Shown here: piece after piece, positions 9,194 to 19,329 of the stretch | How the letters are laid out: the number at the start of each line of letters is the position of its first letter | Numbering within the stretch: position 1 is the first letter of the stretch | Source: Lachnospiraceae bacterium | GTDB taxonomy: Bacteria > Bacillota > Clostridia > Lachnospirales > Lachnospiraceae | Reading direction: 5' to 3' | DNA length: 64,000 nucleotides | Assembly (NCBI GenBank): GCA_022510745.1 | Contig: JAFLSY010000001.1 | Location: 421,042 to 485,041 of the forward strand | Made by a program: the position numbers and the translations under genes | Notes under the pieces: generated by a model | Seen by the model: the letters and a program-made list of their open reading frames with translations, nothing else | The model's database searches: none | Told to the model about the DNA's origin: nothing

Positions 9194-10972
9194 TTATATC
9201 GCAAACTGTGCCATATAAAGATCGTAGTAAGCGCCTTTTTTTGCCAACAGTTCTGAGGCGCTTCCCTCCTCTAAAATGCCGCCTTTGTCAATAAAGAGAA
9301 TGCGGTCGGCTTTCTGTATGGTAGAAAGTCTGTGGGCAATGACAAAGGAAGTACGGCCTGATAGCAGGGTTTCTATCCCTTTTTGTACCAGAAGTTCGGT
9401 CTGTGTGTCAATACTGGAGGTAGCTTCATCCAGTATGAGAATACGGGGCATGGAAACAAAGGTGCGGGCAAATGCCAGCAGCTGTTTCTGGCCGATGGAA
9501 AGGCCGCCTCCTCGTTCTGAAAGAGGAGTGTCGTAGCCCTGTTCCAGCTTCATGATAAAATCGTGGGCTCCTACAGCTCGTGCCGCTGCTTCAATTTCTT
9601 CATCCGTGGCATCCAGTCTGCCATAACGGATATTGTCCCTTACCGTGCCGGAGAAGAGGAAATTATCCTGGGTCATGATACCCATCTGGCTGCGCAGACT
9701 CTCTAATGTGACACTGCGTACATCCGTTCCGTCAATCTGCACTTTGCCGGAAACAACATCATAGAAGCGGCTGACCAAGTTGACAATAGTGGTTTTGCCT
9801 GCTCCGGTAGGTCCTACCAAAGCGATGGTCTCGCCGGGGGAAACATGGAGATTGACATGCTCCAGAACTTTGATGTCGGGAGCGTCTGAATAAGCGAAGG
9901 TAACATCATCAAAGGTTACCTCCCCTGTGATATCCGGCAGTCTTGTTGCATTCTCTGCATCGGCAATATCAGGCTGTGTATCTATGACTTCAAAAACCCG
10001 CTCCGCCGCTGCTACATTGGTGATCAGCTGATTGTAAAAACTGCTGAGATTGGCAATGGGATTCCAGAACATATTGATATAGTATCCGAAAGCAATCAGC
10101 AGACCGGCGGACAAGCTGTCCACGCCCAGTACGCATATACCCACATAGAATAGGGTAATGGTACTGACACTCCAGCAGATGTCAATAATAGGACCGAAGG
10201 CATCGTTAAGCCGGACCGCGCTCTTAAAAGATTCGTAATGCTCCTTTACCAGAACATGGAAGGTTTTTTCGGTTTCCTCCTCGGCCGTAAAGCTTTGGAT
10301 AATACGCATACCCGACATATCCTCATGTACGAAAGCATTCACATTGGAGGATTTCTTACGGAAAATCTGCCAGCGCTTATGAGAAAAAATCTGGATAAAA
10401 GCGAGGCCTACGATCAGCACGGGCAGCGTGGATAAGGAAGCCAGAGCAAGACCGGGATTTTTTACAAACATAATGGCCACTACCGCACAGACGGTGACAA
10501 AATCCGGAATCAAGGTTGTAACACTGTTTTCAAGCACATTTTTAAGGGAATTGATATCCCCGATAATACGGGAGAGGATCTTTCCCGTAGGGCGGCTGTC
10601 AAAAAAGTGGAAATCCAGAGTCTGGATATGGGTGTAAAGCTCCTGGCGAACCGTCATCAGGATGCTGTTGCAGACTCTGGCCATAATGTACATGCGCAGT
10701 CTGATCAATAGAATCATGACAATATTCAGCACGATTGCAAAAAGAAGCAGATATAACAGGCCGGAATAGTTGCCGGTACTGATGTAATCGTCTATGGCAG
10801 CCTCTATGATCAAAGGATTTGCCAGAGATACTCCCACGCAGAAAAGCATGATGAGCAGTACAAACAGGATTTCCTTTTTGTAAGCAAGAAGATAGGAGAA
10901 AAGCCTTAAAAGCGTCTTAGCTTTTCCCTTTTCCACTGTTTTTTCGTCTTCTTTAAATGAGTTAATAGGCAT
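9194..10972 (-). CDS. Heterodimeric ABC exporter subunit, canonical Walker B (BmrD/LmrD-like)
   Basis: This 592-residue half-transporter has a six-helix type IV exporter membrane domain (about residues 25-320) fused to an ATPase domain. The Walker A is GPTGAGKTT, the Walker B with catalytic Glu is ILILDEATSS, and the switch His is in VIAHRLS. The signature loop reads LSIGQKQ instead of LSGGQ, a loss typical of one side of asymmetric pairs. With the neighbouring subunit this predicts one working and one degenerate ATP site, as in BmrCD, LmrCD and TM287/288 (family knowledge). The gene begins one base after the stop of its partner, behind an AAAGGAGG site. It is likely a multidrug or peptide exporter; the substrate is not known. 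Confidence 0.9.
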   Translation of the reverse strand: MPINSFKEDEKTVEKGKAKTLLRLFSYLLAYKKEILFVLLIMLFCVGVSLANPLIIEAAIDDYISTGNYSGLLYLLLFAIVLNIVMILLIRLRMYIMARVCNSILMTVRQELYTHIQTLDFHFFDSRPTGKILSRIIGDINSLKNVLENSVTTLIPDFVTVCAVVAIMFVKNPGLALASLSTLPVLIVGLAFIQIFSHKRWQIFRKKSSNVNAFVHEDMSGMRIIQSFTAEEETEKTFHVLVKEHYESFKSAVRLNDAFGPIIDICWSVSTITLFYVGICVLGVDSLSAGLLIAFGYYINMFWNPIANLSSFYNQLITNVAAAERVFEVIDTQPDIADAENATRLPDITGEVTFDDVTFAYSDAPDIKVLEHVNLHVSPGETIALVGPTGAGKTTIVNLVSRFYDVVSGKVQIDGTDVRSVTLESLRSQMGIMTQDNFLFSGTVRDNIRYGRLDATDEEIEAAARAVGAHDFIMKLEQGYDTPLSERGGGLSIGQKQLLAFARTFVSMPRILILDEATSSIDTQTELLVQKGIETLLSGRTSFVIAHRLSTIQKADRILFIDKGGILEEGSASELLAKKGAYYDLYMAQFAI

Positions 10973-10973
10973 A

Positions 10974-12716
10974 TTACGCCTCCTTTTTATTCAGAAACTC
11001 GCCGTATTGTGCCATATAGGTTGCGTAATAGAGCCCCTTTTTTGCCAAAAGTGTTTCGTGGGTACCCGATTCCGCTACCCGGCCATCCTCTAAAAACAGA
11101 ATTTGATCCGCATTGCGGACGGCACTGATACGGTGTGCAATAATAATTTTGGTTGTGTTTTGTAAATTCTTTAAGGACTGCCAGATTTCATACTCGGTCT
11201 CCATATCCAAAGCGGAAGTAGAGTCGTCCATGATCAGAATGGGATCCTGCTTGGAGAGCGCTCTGGCAATACTGATACGTTGCTTTTGTCCGCCGGAGAG
11301 TCCTACGCCCCGTTCGCCAATAACGGTGTCGTAACCCTCCTCCAGTTTCTCAATAAAGTCGTCCGCCGAAGCCGCAAGTGCAGCCTCTCTGACAAGAGAG
11401 CGGTTAAGAAGTTCTCTTTTTCCCAGACGCACATTTTCATCTATGGTATCAGAGAAGAGAAAGACATCCTGCATCACCATGGAAATACTGCTGCGCAGTT
11501 GTTTTAAGGAGAGCTGTTTGATATCGATATCATCCAAGCGGATGGTACCTGCGGAACAGTCATAGAGCCGCTGCAGCAGTTGGATAATGGAACTTTTGCC
11601 GGAACCGGTGGCGCCCATGATACCCAGGGTACTCCCAGCCTCCACCGTAAATGAAATATCCGATAGGATTTCACGTTCCTCTCTGCAAAAACTGACATGT
11701 TCAAAGGCAATCTTTCCCTTGACCTCGGGGAGCACTACCGGAGACTCCGGCTCCTGTATAGAGGGTGTTTCCGCATACAGTTTTTTCAGCCTTTTATTGG
11801 AAGCAAAGGCGGAAGAGAGACTGTTCGTAAGCCAGCCTAACATCTCCATGGGCCATACAATATTGGTGGAGTACTGTACAAAAGCGCCTAAATCTCCAAG
11901 TGTAAATGCGTCGTCTGAACCGTTATAAATATAGAAGTATCCTCCAACCAAAAGCACGATAAGAGGAAGCAGCTTACTGACAAGGGAAAAAAGCGGATGG
12001 TATTTCACAAAGGTTTTGGACTGCTCCATATTTAAGTCATAGTAACGCTTGTTATGAGAGAGAAATTTACTGATTTCAAACTTTTCTCTAGCAAAGGCCT
12101 TTACGGTGCGCACTCCTGTCAGATTTTCCTCTGCTACGGTGTTGAGTTTGGCATTTTCTTCGCTGATCTGCTCATAAATCTTATCCAGCTTTTTTTCCAG
12201 ATAGATAGCTAAAATGGCGCACAAAGCCATACAGAGAGCAGGAATCAGACCCAGCCTCCAGTTTAAGGAAAACATGCAGAACAGAATGAGAGAGGTATGT
12301 ACCACCACCTCTATGATCAGCATGCTCACATAGGTCAGACCGTCCCAGATATGGTCCACATCATCTTTAATGCGGGACATCAGTTCGCCGGTTTTCATAC
12401 GGTCAAAAAAGTCGGCGGAAAGTCCTTGTAAATGTTTAAACAGATCGGTTCTGATATCCGCGGCAATGGCGGCACCGGTAATGTCAAAGACAAATTCCTT
12501 GATGTAGCCGAAGATAAGGCGTCCTACGCCAATCATAAGTATGCCGAGCAGAATGCCCTTTAAGGCGGCGGTATTTCCATTGCCGATAACATCATCTATG
12601 ATCTGCTTGGTAAGCTGGGGGGAGAGCATATCCAGTGCCACGCAGATTACCAGGCTGAAGATGGCTAACAGGTAGGCCGGCAGCCGTTTTCTGATATGGA
12701 ATGTAATTGGTTTCAT
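10974..12716 (-). CDS. Heterodimeric ABC exporter subunit, degenerate Walker B (BmrC/LmrC-like)
   Basis: This is the 580-residue partner of the gene at 9194-10972. The start at 12716 is preferred to an upstream in-frame ATG at 12752 because AAAGGAG lies seven bases before it. Six membrane helices (about residues 10-310) are followed by an ATPase with Walker A GATGSGKSS and an intact LSGGQKQR signature. Its Walker B is ILIMDDSTSALD, with Asp in place of the catalytic Glu. The altered Walker B here and altered signature in the partner fall in the same composite ATP site, which is what defines asymmetric heterodimeric exporters. Transcription must pass the leader peptide and terminator at 12760-12902, so expression is probably controlled by attenuation. 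Confidence 0.91.
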   Translation of the reverse strand: MKPITFHIRKRLPAYLLAIFSLVICVALDMLSPQLTKQIIDDVIGNGNTAALKGILLGILMIGVGRLIFGYIKEFVFDITGAAIAADIRTDLFKHLQGLSADFFDRMKTGELMSRIKDDVDHIWDGLTYVSMLIIEVVVHTSLILFCMFSLNWRLGLIPALCMALCAILAIYLEKKLDKIYEQISEENAKLNTVAEENLTGVRTVKAFAREKFEISKFLSHNKRYYDLNMEQSKTFVKYHPLFSLVSKLLPLIVLLVGGYFYIYNGSDDAFTLGDLGAFVQYSTNIVWPMEMLGWLTNSLSSAFASNKRLKKLYAETPSIQEPESPVVLPEVKGKIAFEHVSFCREEREILSDISFTVEAGSTLGIMGATGSGKSSIIQLLQRLYDCSAGTIRLDDIDIKQLSLKQLRSSISMVMQDVFLFSDTIDENVRLGKRELLNRSLVREAALAASADDFIEKLEEGYDTVIGERGVGLSGGQKQRISIARALSKQDPILIMDDSTSALDMETEYEIWQSLKNLQNTTKIIIAHRISAVRNADQILFLEDGRVAESGTHETLLAKKGLYYATYMAQYGEFLNKKEA

Positions 12717-12759
12717 AATAAACTCCTTTAATATGTGCAAAGCTTCCTGCAAAGAGTAT

Positions 12760-12789
12760 AAAAAAAGCCTGCGGCAGAAACCGCAGGCT
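12760..12789 (-). terminator. Intrinsic terminator in the leader of the ABC exporter operon (attenuator)
   Basis: Arms at 12781-12789 and 12766-12774 pair over 9 bases (AGCCTGCGG with CCGCAGGCT) around a 6-base loop. On the minus strand they are followed by a run of seven T. The hairpin lies between the leader ORF stop and the start of the exporter gene, where it can only serve to stop transcription before the operon. An 11-base perfect inverted repeat (12750-12760 with 12825-12835) encloses it. Confidence 0.85.
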
Positions 12790-12809
12790 GGCGTATCAAC
12801 ATAACAAAA

Positions 12810-12902
12810 CTAAGATACCCGTCCTATACTCTTTGAGGTAACTGCGTAAGAATGTAAATATACTGTAAACTTGATTGTGTCTGCATTGTTGTGAATAAAC
12901 AT
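12810..12902 (-). CDS. Putative leader peptide of the ABC exporter operon (30 codons)
   Basis: A very strong ribosome site (AAAGGAGGT, complement of about 12908-12916) stands before an ATG at 12902. It opens a 30-codon frame starting MFIHNNADTIKF and ending SKSIGRVS with TAG at 12810-12812. A consensus promoter lies upstream and an intrinsic terminator begins about 20 bases after the stop, followed by a heterodimeric ABC exporter. This arrangement is that of bmrB upstream of bmrCD in Bacillus subtilis, where ribosome stalling by translation inhibitors lets polymerase read through (established for bmrB). No sequence similarity to BmrB is claimed. Codons 23-26 contain the 11-base element that can pair with the sequence just after the terminator. 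It is too short for normal gene callers. Confidence 0.72.
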   Translation of the reverse strand: MFIHNNADTIKFTVYLHSYAVTSKSIGRVS

Positions 12903-12948
12903 CTTTGTTACCTCCTTTCTTAAAATCTATCATCGAGTGACTGTTACT

Positions 12949-12977
12949 AACATACGACAGGATGAAAGAAATGTCAA
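12949..12977 (-). promoter_or_regulatory. Promoter of the leader peptide-ABC exporter-thiN operon
   Basis: On the minus strand TTGACA (12972-12977) and TATGTT (12949-12954) are separated by exactly 17 bases. The start of transcription would fall about 35-40 bases before the leader ATG. Confidence 0.75.
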
Positions 12978-13009
12978 TCCCCAAATTGGAAAACAAAACA
13001 AGGTTTCTA

Positions 13010-13038
13010 TTGCACGGGAAGAAAATAACGAGTATAAT
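13010..13038 (+). promoter_or_regulatory. Promoter of gpmI
   Basis: TTGCAC (13010-13015) and a perfect TATAAT (13033-13038) are spaced 17 bases apart, about 84 bases before the gpmI start. It is divergent from, and separate from, the exporter promoter at 12949-12977. Confidence 0.75.
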
Positions 13039-13121
13039 TTTCAACAAGGCGGAAAATTTTTTGGCAGAGCAGAAAATTTTCAATAACAGAGAAAATATAT
13101 AAGTAATAAAAGGAGAATAAC

Positions 13122-14663
13122 ATGAGCAAGAAGACTACAGTATTGATGATATTGGATGGCTACGGTCTGAATAATGAGGTCAAGGGGAATGCGGTTGCAG
13201 AGGCAAAGACTCCTGTGATGGACAAGCTGATGGCTGAATATCCCTTTGTAAAGGGAAATGCCAGCGGTATGGCGGTAGGACTTCCCGATGGCCAGATGGG
13301 TAATTCCGAAGTAGGACATCTGAACATGGGTGCAGGCCGGATCGTATATCAGGAGTTGACCAGAATTACCAAGGAGATTCAGGATGGTACTTTCTTTGAA
13401 AATCCCGCACTGTTAAAGGCCATGGAGAACTGCAAAAAGAATAACAGCTCTCTGCACTGCATGGGACTTTTATCTGACGGCGGCGTACATAGTCACAATA
13501 CCCATTTATACGGTCTGTTAGAGATGGCTAAGAGAAACGGACTGGATAAGGTATACGTACATTGCTTTTTAGACGGCAGGGATACACCTCCCGAGAGCGG
13601 TAAGGGTTTTGCGGAAGATTTGACCGAGGAAATGAAGAAAATCGGCGTAGGAAAGATTGCTACCGTAATGGGTCGTTACTACGCTATGGACAGAGACAAT
13701 AATTACGACAGAGTAGAGTTAGCATATAATGCCATGACAAAAGGTGAAGGAGAAACCGCTGCCTGCGGTATCTGCGGCATCCAGAATTCTTACGACAAGG
13801 AAGTGACGGACGAATTTGTACGTCCTACCGTGGTAGTGGAGGACGGCAAGCCCGTAGCTACCATAAAAGACGGAGATTCCGTAGTATTCTTTAACTTCCG
13901 TCCCGACCGGGCAAGAGAGATCAGCAGAGTGTTCTGCGAGGACGAGTTTACCCGTTTTGAAAGAGGCGCAAGAAAGGATATCGTCTATGTGTGCTTCTCT
14001 GACTATGATCCTACCATTCCCAACAAGGAAGTGGCGTTCCATAAGATCGCTGTGACCAATACCTTCGGCGAGTGGCTGGCTGCTAACAATATGACCCAGG
14101 CACGTATTGCGGAAACAGAGAAGTATGCGCATGTAACCTTTTTCTTCAATGGCGGCGTAGAGGAACCCAATGCGGGAGAAGATAGAATTTTAGTAAACTC
14201 CCCCAAGGTTGCTACCTATGATCTCAAGCCCGAAATGAGCGCTTATGAAGTTTGTGACAAGCTGACAGAGGCAATCCGCAGCGGCAGTTATGATGTGATC
14301 ATCATCAATTTTGCCAACCCTGATATGGTGGGACACACCGGTGTGGAGGAAGCCGCTATCAAAGCAGTGGAAGCGGTAGATGAATGCGTGGGCAAGACTG
14401 TGGATGCCATCAAAGAGATGGACGGCGTATTGTTTATCTGTGCGGATCACGGCAATGCAGAACAGTTGATAGACTATGAAACCGGAGCACCCTTTACCGC
14501 CCATACTACCAATCAGGTGCCTTTCATCCTGGTAAATTACGATCCCGCTTATACTTTGAGAGAGGGAGGCTGTCTGGCAGACATCATCCCCACCTTAATT
14601 GAGGTCATGGGCAAGGAACAGCCTGCGGAAATGACGGGTAAATCCCTGTTGATCAAAAAATAA
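13122..14663 (+). CDS. gpmI: 2,3-bisphosphoglycerate-independent phosphoglycerate mutase
   Basis: This 513-residue, full-length glycolytic enzyme interconverts 3- and 2-phosphoglycerate using two manganese ions. The alkaline-phosphatase-like fold is recognised from 'MILDGYGLN' (metal Asp), 'PDGQMGNSEVGHLNMG' (phosphorylated Ser about residue 62), 'LLSDGGVHSH', 'DGRDTPP' and late metal ligands in 'INFANPDMVGHTG' and 'CADHGNAE'. An AAAGGAG site precedes the ATG and a good promoter lies at 13010-13038. It is followed by enolase, the next step in glycolysis, 64 bases downstream, and the two are likely co-transcribed. Confidence 0.97.
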   Translation: MSKKTTVLMILDGYGLNNEVKGNAVAEAKTPVMDKLMAEYPFVKGNASGMAVGLPDGQMGNSEVGHLNMGAGRIVYQELTRITKEIQDGTFFENPALLKAMENCKKNNSSLHCMGLLSDGGVHSHNTHLYGLLEMAKRNGLDKVYVHCFLDGRDTPPESGKGFAEDLTEEMKKIGVGKIATVMGRYYAMDRDNNYDRVELAYNAMTKGEGETAACGICGIQNSYDKEVTDEFVRPTVVVEDGKPVATIKDGDSVVFFNFRPDRAREISRVFCEDEFTRFERGARKDIVYVCFSDYDPTIPNKEVAFHKIAVTNTFGEWLAANNMTQARIAETEKYAHVTFFFNGGVEEPNAGEDRILVNSPKVATYDLKPEMSAYEVCDKLTEAIRSGSYDVIIINFANPDMVGHTGVEEAAIKAVEAVDECVGKTVDAIKEMDGVLFICADHGNAEQLIDYETGAPFTAHTTNQVPFILVNYDPAYTLREGGCLADIIPTLIEVMGKEQPAEMTGKSLLIKK

Positions 14664-14697
14664 AGAGATATTACAAGCTTATATTTTTAACGTATCG

Positions 14698-16047
<1,350 letters not shown>

Positions 16048-16061
16048 AATATCCTTTTTAC

Positions 16062-16090
16062 TTGATTCTTAGCTGCAATATCAGTATAAT
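16062..16090 (+). promoter_or_regulatory. Promoter of trkA-trkH
   Basis: TTGATT (16062-16067) and TATAAT (16085-16090) are 17 bases apart, 43 bases before the trkA start. Confidence 0.7.
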
Positions 16091-16132
16091 GAGTGGGTAG
16101 GCAAAAGCTTACGGACAAAGGAGATACCGTCC

Positions 16133-17488
16133 ATGAAGATTATAATCGTAGGCTGCGGTAATGTAGGAGCGGCCCTGGCGGAGCAGTTAAGTAAAGAAGG
16201 ACATTCCATCACGGTAGTGGATGAAAAAGAAGAACTGGTAAACAGTATTACCAATACCTATGACATTATGGGAATCGTAGGCAACGGTGCGGTATACAGC
16301 GTCCAGCAGGAGGCCGGCGTGAAAGAGGCGGATCTGTTGATCGCAATTACAGGACAGGATGAGCTAAATCTCTTGTGCTGCCTGATCGCAAGAAAGGCCG
16401 GAGGCTGCCATACTGTAGCCAGAGTGAGAAATCCTGTCTATTTTAGAGAAATTGCATATTTAAAAGAGGAATTGGGGATTTCGCTGGTAATCAATCCGGA
16501 ATATGCGGTAGCGACGGAGATTGCGAGGCTGTTAAAATTCCCCTCCGCCCTGAAAATAGATACCTTTGCAAAGGGCAGGGTGGAGTTGGTAAAGTACAGA
16601 ATCGGCGAACAGTCCGTTCTTTGTGATCTGCAGTTAAAGGACGTGGGCAGCAGGTTTAAGAGCGATGTACTGATATGTATGGTGGAGCGTGGGGAAGAGG
16701 TATACATTCCTGACGGTAACTTTCAGTTAAAAGCAGGGGATGCCGTAACCTTTGTGGCGGCGTCCTCTAAAATAGCGGTCTTTTTCAAGAAAATCGGTGT
16801 TCCAACTGCCCGTGTGAAGGATACCATGATCATAGGGGGCGGGGAAACAGCCTACTATCTGGCAACCCAGTTAGTGGATATCGGAATCAAAGTAAAAATT
16901 ATTGACAAATCTAGGTCCCGCTGCGAGGAGTTGAGCGAATTGCTTCCCGAGGCAATGATCATATGCGGCGACGGAACGGAACGGGCACTGCTGATGGAAG
17001 AAGGTCTCTCCCAAGCGGGTTCCTTTGTTTCCATGACGAATTTTGATGAGGAAAACATCATGCTTTCCCTCTTTGCAAAGAGTCTCTCCCAAGCTAAGAT
17101 TATTACTCGTGTCCATCGAATTGCCTACGATGAGATCATTGACAGCATGGATTTAGGCAGTATTGTATATCCCAGGAATATTACGGCGGAGACTATCATT
17201 AAGTATGTCCGTGCTATGCACAATTCCATAGGCAGCAATATTGAAACCCTGTACCGTTTAAATGAGAACAGAGTGGAAGCACTGGAATTTCTGATCAGGG
17301 ACGACTGTCCTTTGGTGGGGATTCCCTTGCAGGAATTGAAACTGAAAAAGAACATTCTGGTCTGCAGCATCAACCATAAGGGCAATATTATTACACCCGG
17401 CGGTCAGAGTAAGATGCAGGTAGGCGATACGGTGGTAGTAGTGACGACTACAACCGGTTTTAACGATATCAGGGATATTTTGGAGTAG
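16133..17488 (+). CDS. trkA: Trk potassium uptake regulatory protein TrkA
   Basis: This 451-residue cytoplasmic protein gates the TrkH potassium channel in response to NAD(H) or nucleotides. It has two RCK repeats, each an NAD-binding Rossmann domain followed by a small RCK-C domain. The first nucleotide loop is GCGNVGAALAEQL at the N-terminus with an acidic strand end (VVDEKEEL). The second begins near residue 230 (GGGETAYYLATQL...KIIDKSRSR). The gene has its own promoter and lies nine bases before trkH. Confidence 0.94.
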   Translation: MKIIIVGCGNVGAALAEQLSKEGHSITVVDEKEELVNSITNTYDIMGIVGNGAVYSVQQEAGVKEADLLIAITGQDELNLLCCLIARKAGGCHTVARVRNPVYFREIAYLKEELGISLVINPEYAVATEIARLLKFPSALKIDTFAKGRVELVKYRIGEQSVLCDLQLKDVGSRFKSDVLICMVERGEEVYIPDGNFQLKAGDAVTFVAASSKIAVFFKKIGVPTARVKDTMIIGGGETAYYLATQLVDIGIKVKIIDKSRSRCEELSELLPEAMIICGDGTERALLMEEGLSQAGSFVSMTNFDEENIMLSLFAKSLSQAKIITRVHRIAYDEIIDSMDLGSIVYPRNITAETIIKYVRAMHNSIGSNIETLYRLNENRVEALEFLIRDDCPLVGIPLQELKLKKNILVCSINHKGNIITPGGQSKMQVGDTVVVVTTTTGFNDIRDILE

Positions 17489-17497
17489 GCGCAGACT

Positions 17498-18934
17498 ATG
17501 AATTACGGAATTATTCTTTACATATTGGCCAGTGTGCTGGAATTTGTGGGAGCCTTTATGCTGCTGCCTTTTCTGGTGGGCCTCATATATGGGGAGCCCC
17601 AGTGTTATGCATTTTTGATCGTAGCGTCAGCAAGTCTTTTACTGGGCTTACTGGGCAGACTAAAAAAGCCAAAGAGCAAGGTGTTTTATGCGAAAGAAGG
17701 CTTTGTAACGGTATCCTTAAGCTGGATTCTGTTGAGTCTGGTGGGAGCCGTACCCTTTGTGCTGACGGGGGAGATTCCTTCCTATGTGGATGCCCTGTTT
17801 GAAACGGTATCCGGTTTTACTACTACGGGAGGCACCATACTGACCGATGTGGAAGTTCTTGCCCGTTGTACCCAGTTCTGGCGGCTTTTCACCCATTGGC
17901 TGGGCGGAATGGGCGTATTGGTGTTAATACTGGCGATTCTGCCTTTATCAGGCAGCTACAATATGCATTTGATGAGGGCGGAGAGCACAGGTCCTACGGT
18001 GGGTAAACTGGTGCCCAAAGTCAAAAGCAGTGCCCGTATCCTGTACGGAATTTATATAGCGATTACTTTGATTGAGATCCTTTTGCTTTTATGCGGAGGA
18101 ATGTCCCTGTATGAATCCTCCACGCTGACATTTTCGACGGTAGGAACCGGCGGTTTTGGTCTTTTGAACAGCAGTGTGGGAGAATATTCCCGGTACGTAC
18201 AGACAGTTTTTCTCATATTTATGCTTCTTTGCGGCGTCAGTTTCAATATTTATTATCTTTTTTTGGTGCGAAAGCCTAAGGAGGCTCTGCAGAGTGAAGA
18301 ACTGCGGGCTTATTTGGGAATTGTTATTGTGGCGGCGTTATTGATCGGATGGAATGCCAGAGGACATTTTGCTACTCTGGGGGAATCCATCTATCAGGCG
18401 TTTTTCCAAGTGATTTCCGTCATTACGACCACCGGTTTTACCACCTATGATTTCAATTTATGGCCGGTTTTCAGTAAGACCATATTGTTTCTGCTCATGA
18501 TAGTGGGAGCTTGTGCGGGTTCAACAGGCGGCGGCCTGAAAGTGTCCCGTCTGGTGGTTCTGTTTAAAAGTATCAAGAGTGAAATCACCCAGGGCATTCA
18601 TCCCAGAAGTGTCAAGAAGCTGCATATGGACGGCAGGGGCCTTTCAGTAGGTGTGATGCATTCCATCAGGATGTATATGGTCATATATGCCGCGATTTAT
18701 TTGGTGTCTCTTCTTTTAGTCAGTGTGGATAATTTCAGCTTTGAAACCAATGCTTCGGCGGTCATGGCGATGTTTAACAATATCGGCCCCGGTTTTGACA
18801 TGGTAGGACCCACTGGAAACTTTTCCGCTTATTCAGCCTTTTCCAAGGTGGTGCTGATGTTTGATATGCTGGCGGGAAGACTGGAGCTGCTTCCCATGCT
18901 GGTGCTGTTTGCTCCAAAGACCTGGAAAAAGTAA
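17498..18934 (+). CDS. trkH: Trk potassium transporter membrane subunit TrkH
   Basis: This 478-residue membrane protein forms the potassium-conducting subunit. Four selectivity-filter loops can be read: 'ETVSGFTTTGGT', 'TFSTVGTGGFG', 'SVITTTGFTTYDF' and 'FNNIGPGFDMVG'. They lie between pairs of hydrophobic helices, as in the TrkH/KtrB superfamily. Length and order are normal for TrkH. It is co-transcribed with trkA, nine bases upstream. No terminator is visible after it; the secG promoter begins at once. Confidence 0.94.
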   Translation: MNYGIILYILASVLEFVGAFMLLPFLVGLIYGEPQCYAFLIVASASLLLGLLGRLKKPKSKVFYAKEGFVTVSLSWILLSLVGAVPFVLTGEIPSYVDALFETVSGFTTTGGTILTDVEVLARCTQFWRLFTHWLGGMGVLVLILAILPLSGSYNMHLMRAESTGPTVGKLVPKVKSSARILYGIYIAITLIEILLLLCGGMSLYESSTLTFSTVGTGGFGLLNSSVGEYSRYVQTVFLIFMLLCGVSFNIYYLFLVRKPKEALQSEELRAYLGIVIVAALLIGWNARGHFATLGESIYQAFFQVISVITTTGFTTYDFNLWPVFSKTILFLLMIVGACAGSTGGGLKVSRLVVLFKSIKSEITQGIHPRSVKKLHMDGRGLSVGVMHSIRMYMVIYAAIYLVSLLLVSVDNFSFETNASAVMAMFNNIGPGFDMVGPTGNFSAYSAFSKVVLMFDMLAGRLELLPMLVLFAPKTWKK

Positions 18935-18941
18935 AAAAGAG

Positions 18942-18970
18942 TTGAAATTAAAAATAAGCTATGCTACAAT
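18942..18970 (+). promoter_or_regulatory. Promoter of secG
   Basis: TTGAAA (18942-18947) and TACAAT (18965-18970) are separated by 17 bases, about 56 bases before the secG start. Confidence 0.65.
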
Positions 18971-19026
18971 AACATTTGCATGATTTTACCAAACATGATG
19001 AGAATGTTTTTCCGGAGGTGTAAACA

Positions 19027-19257
19027 TTGAGAATTGCATTGACTATTCTTTTTATACTGATATGTATTGCACTGGTAGTGCTGGTATTGATGCAGGAGGG
19101 AAAGTCGGCAGGACTTGGCGCCATCAGCGGTGCAGCCGAGACCTACTGGGGTAAGAATAAAGGACGTTCCATGGAAGGTCAGCTGGTGAAGATCACCAAG
19201 ATTTTGGCGATCGCCTTTATCCTGCTTGCAGTGATACTGAATCTTAATGTATTTTAA
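19027..19257 (+). CDS. secG: Preprotein translocase subunit SecG (TTG start)
   Basis: This 76-residue protein has two membrane helices joined by the conserved Gly-rich loop ('GKSAGLGAISGAAETYWGKNK'), the layout of SecG, which aids SecYEG during SecA-driven export. Translation appears to start at TTG 19027, seven bases after GGAGGTG; no in-frame ATG fits. The order secG, rnr, smpB, ssrA is conserved in many Firmicutes. A terminator separates it from rnr. Confidence 0.93.
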   Translation: MRIALTILFILICIALVVLVLMQEGKSAGLGAISGAAETYWGKNKGRSMEGQLVKITKILAIAFILLAVILNLNVF

Positions 19258-19270
19258 ACTGATTAAGATG

Positions 19271-19298
19271 AGAGCACTCCTTTAGGGGTGCTCTTTTT
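19271..19298 (+). terminator. Terminator after secG
   Basis: AGAGCACTCC (19271-19280) pairs with GGGGTGCTCT (19285-19294), one G-T pair, around the loop TTTA, and is followed by a T-run. Confidence 0.85.
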
Positions 19299-19329
19299 GT
19301 ATCGTAGGAAGTTATGGAATAGGAGAAAT

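Noticed and set aside
8430..9200. TPP riboswitch near thiN
   Set aside because: No THI-box-like sequence is visible before thiN, which begins 25 bases after the preceding exporter gene in the same transcript.
12796..13083. 95-residue minus-strand ORF over the exporter leader
   Set aside because: It lies in another frame than the ATG that follows the strong ribosome site at about 12908-12916, and has no start signal of its own. The 30-codon leader explains the signals better.
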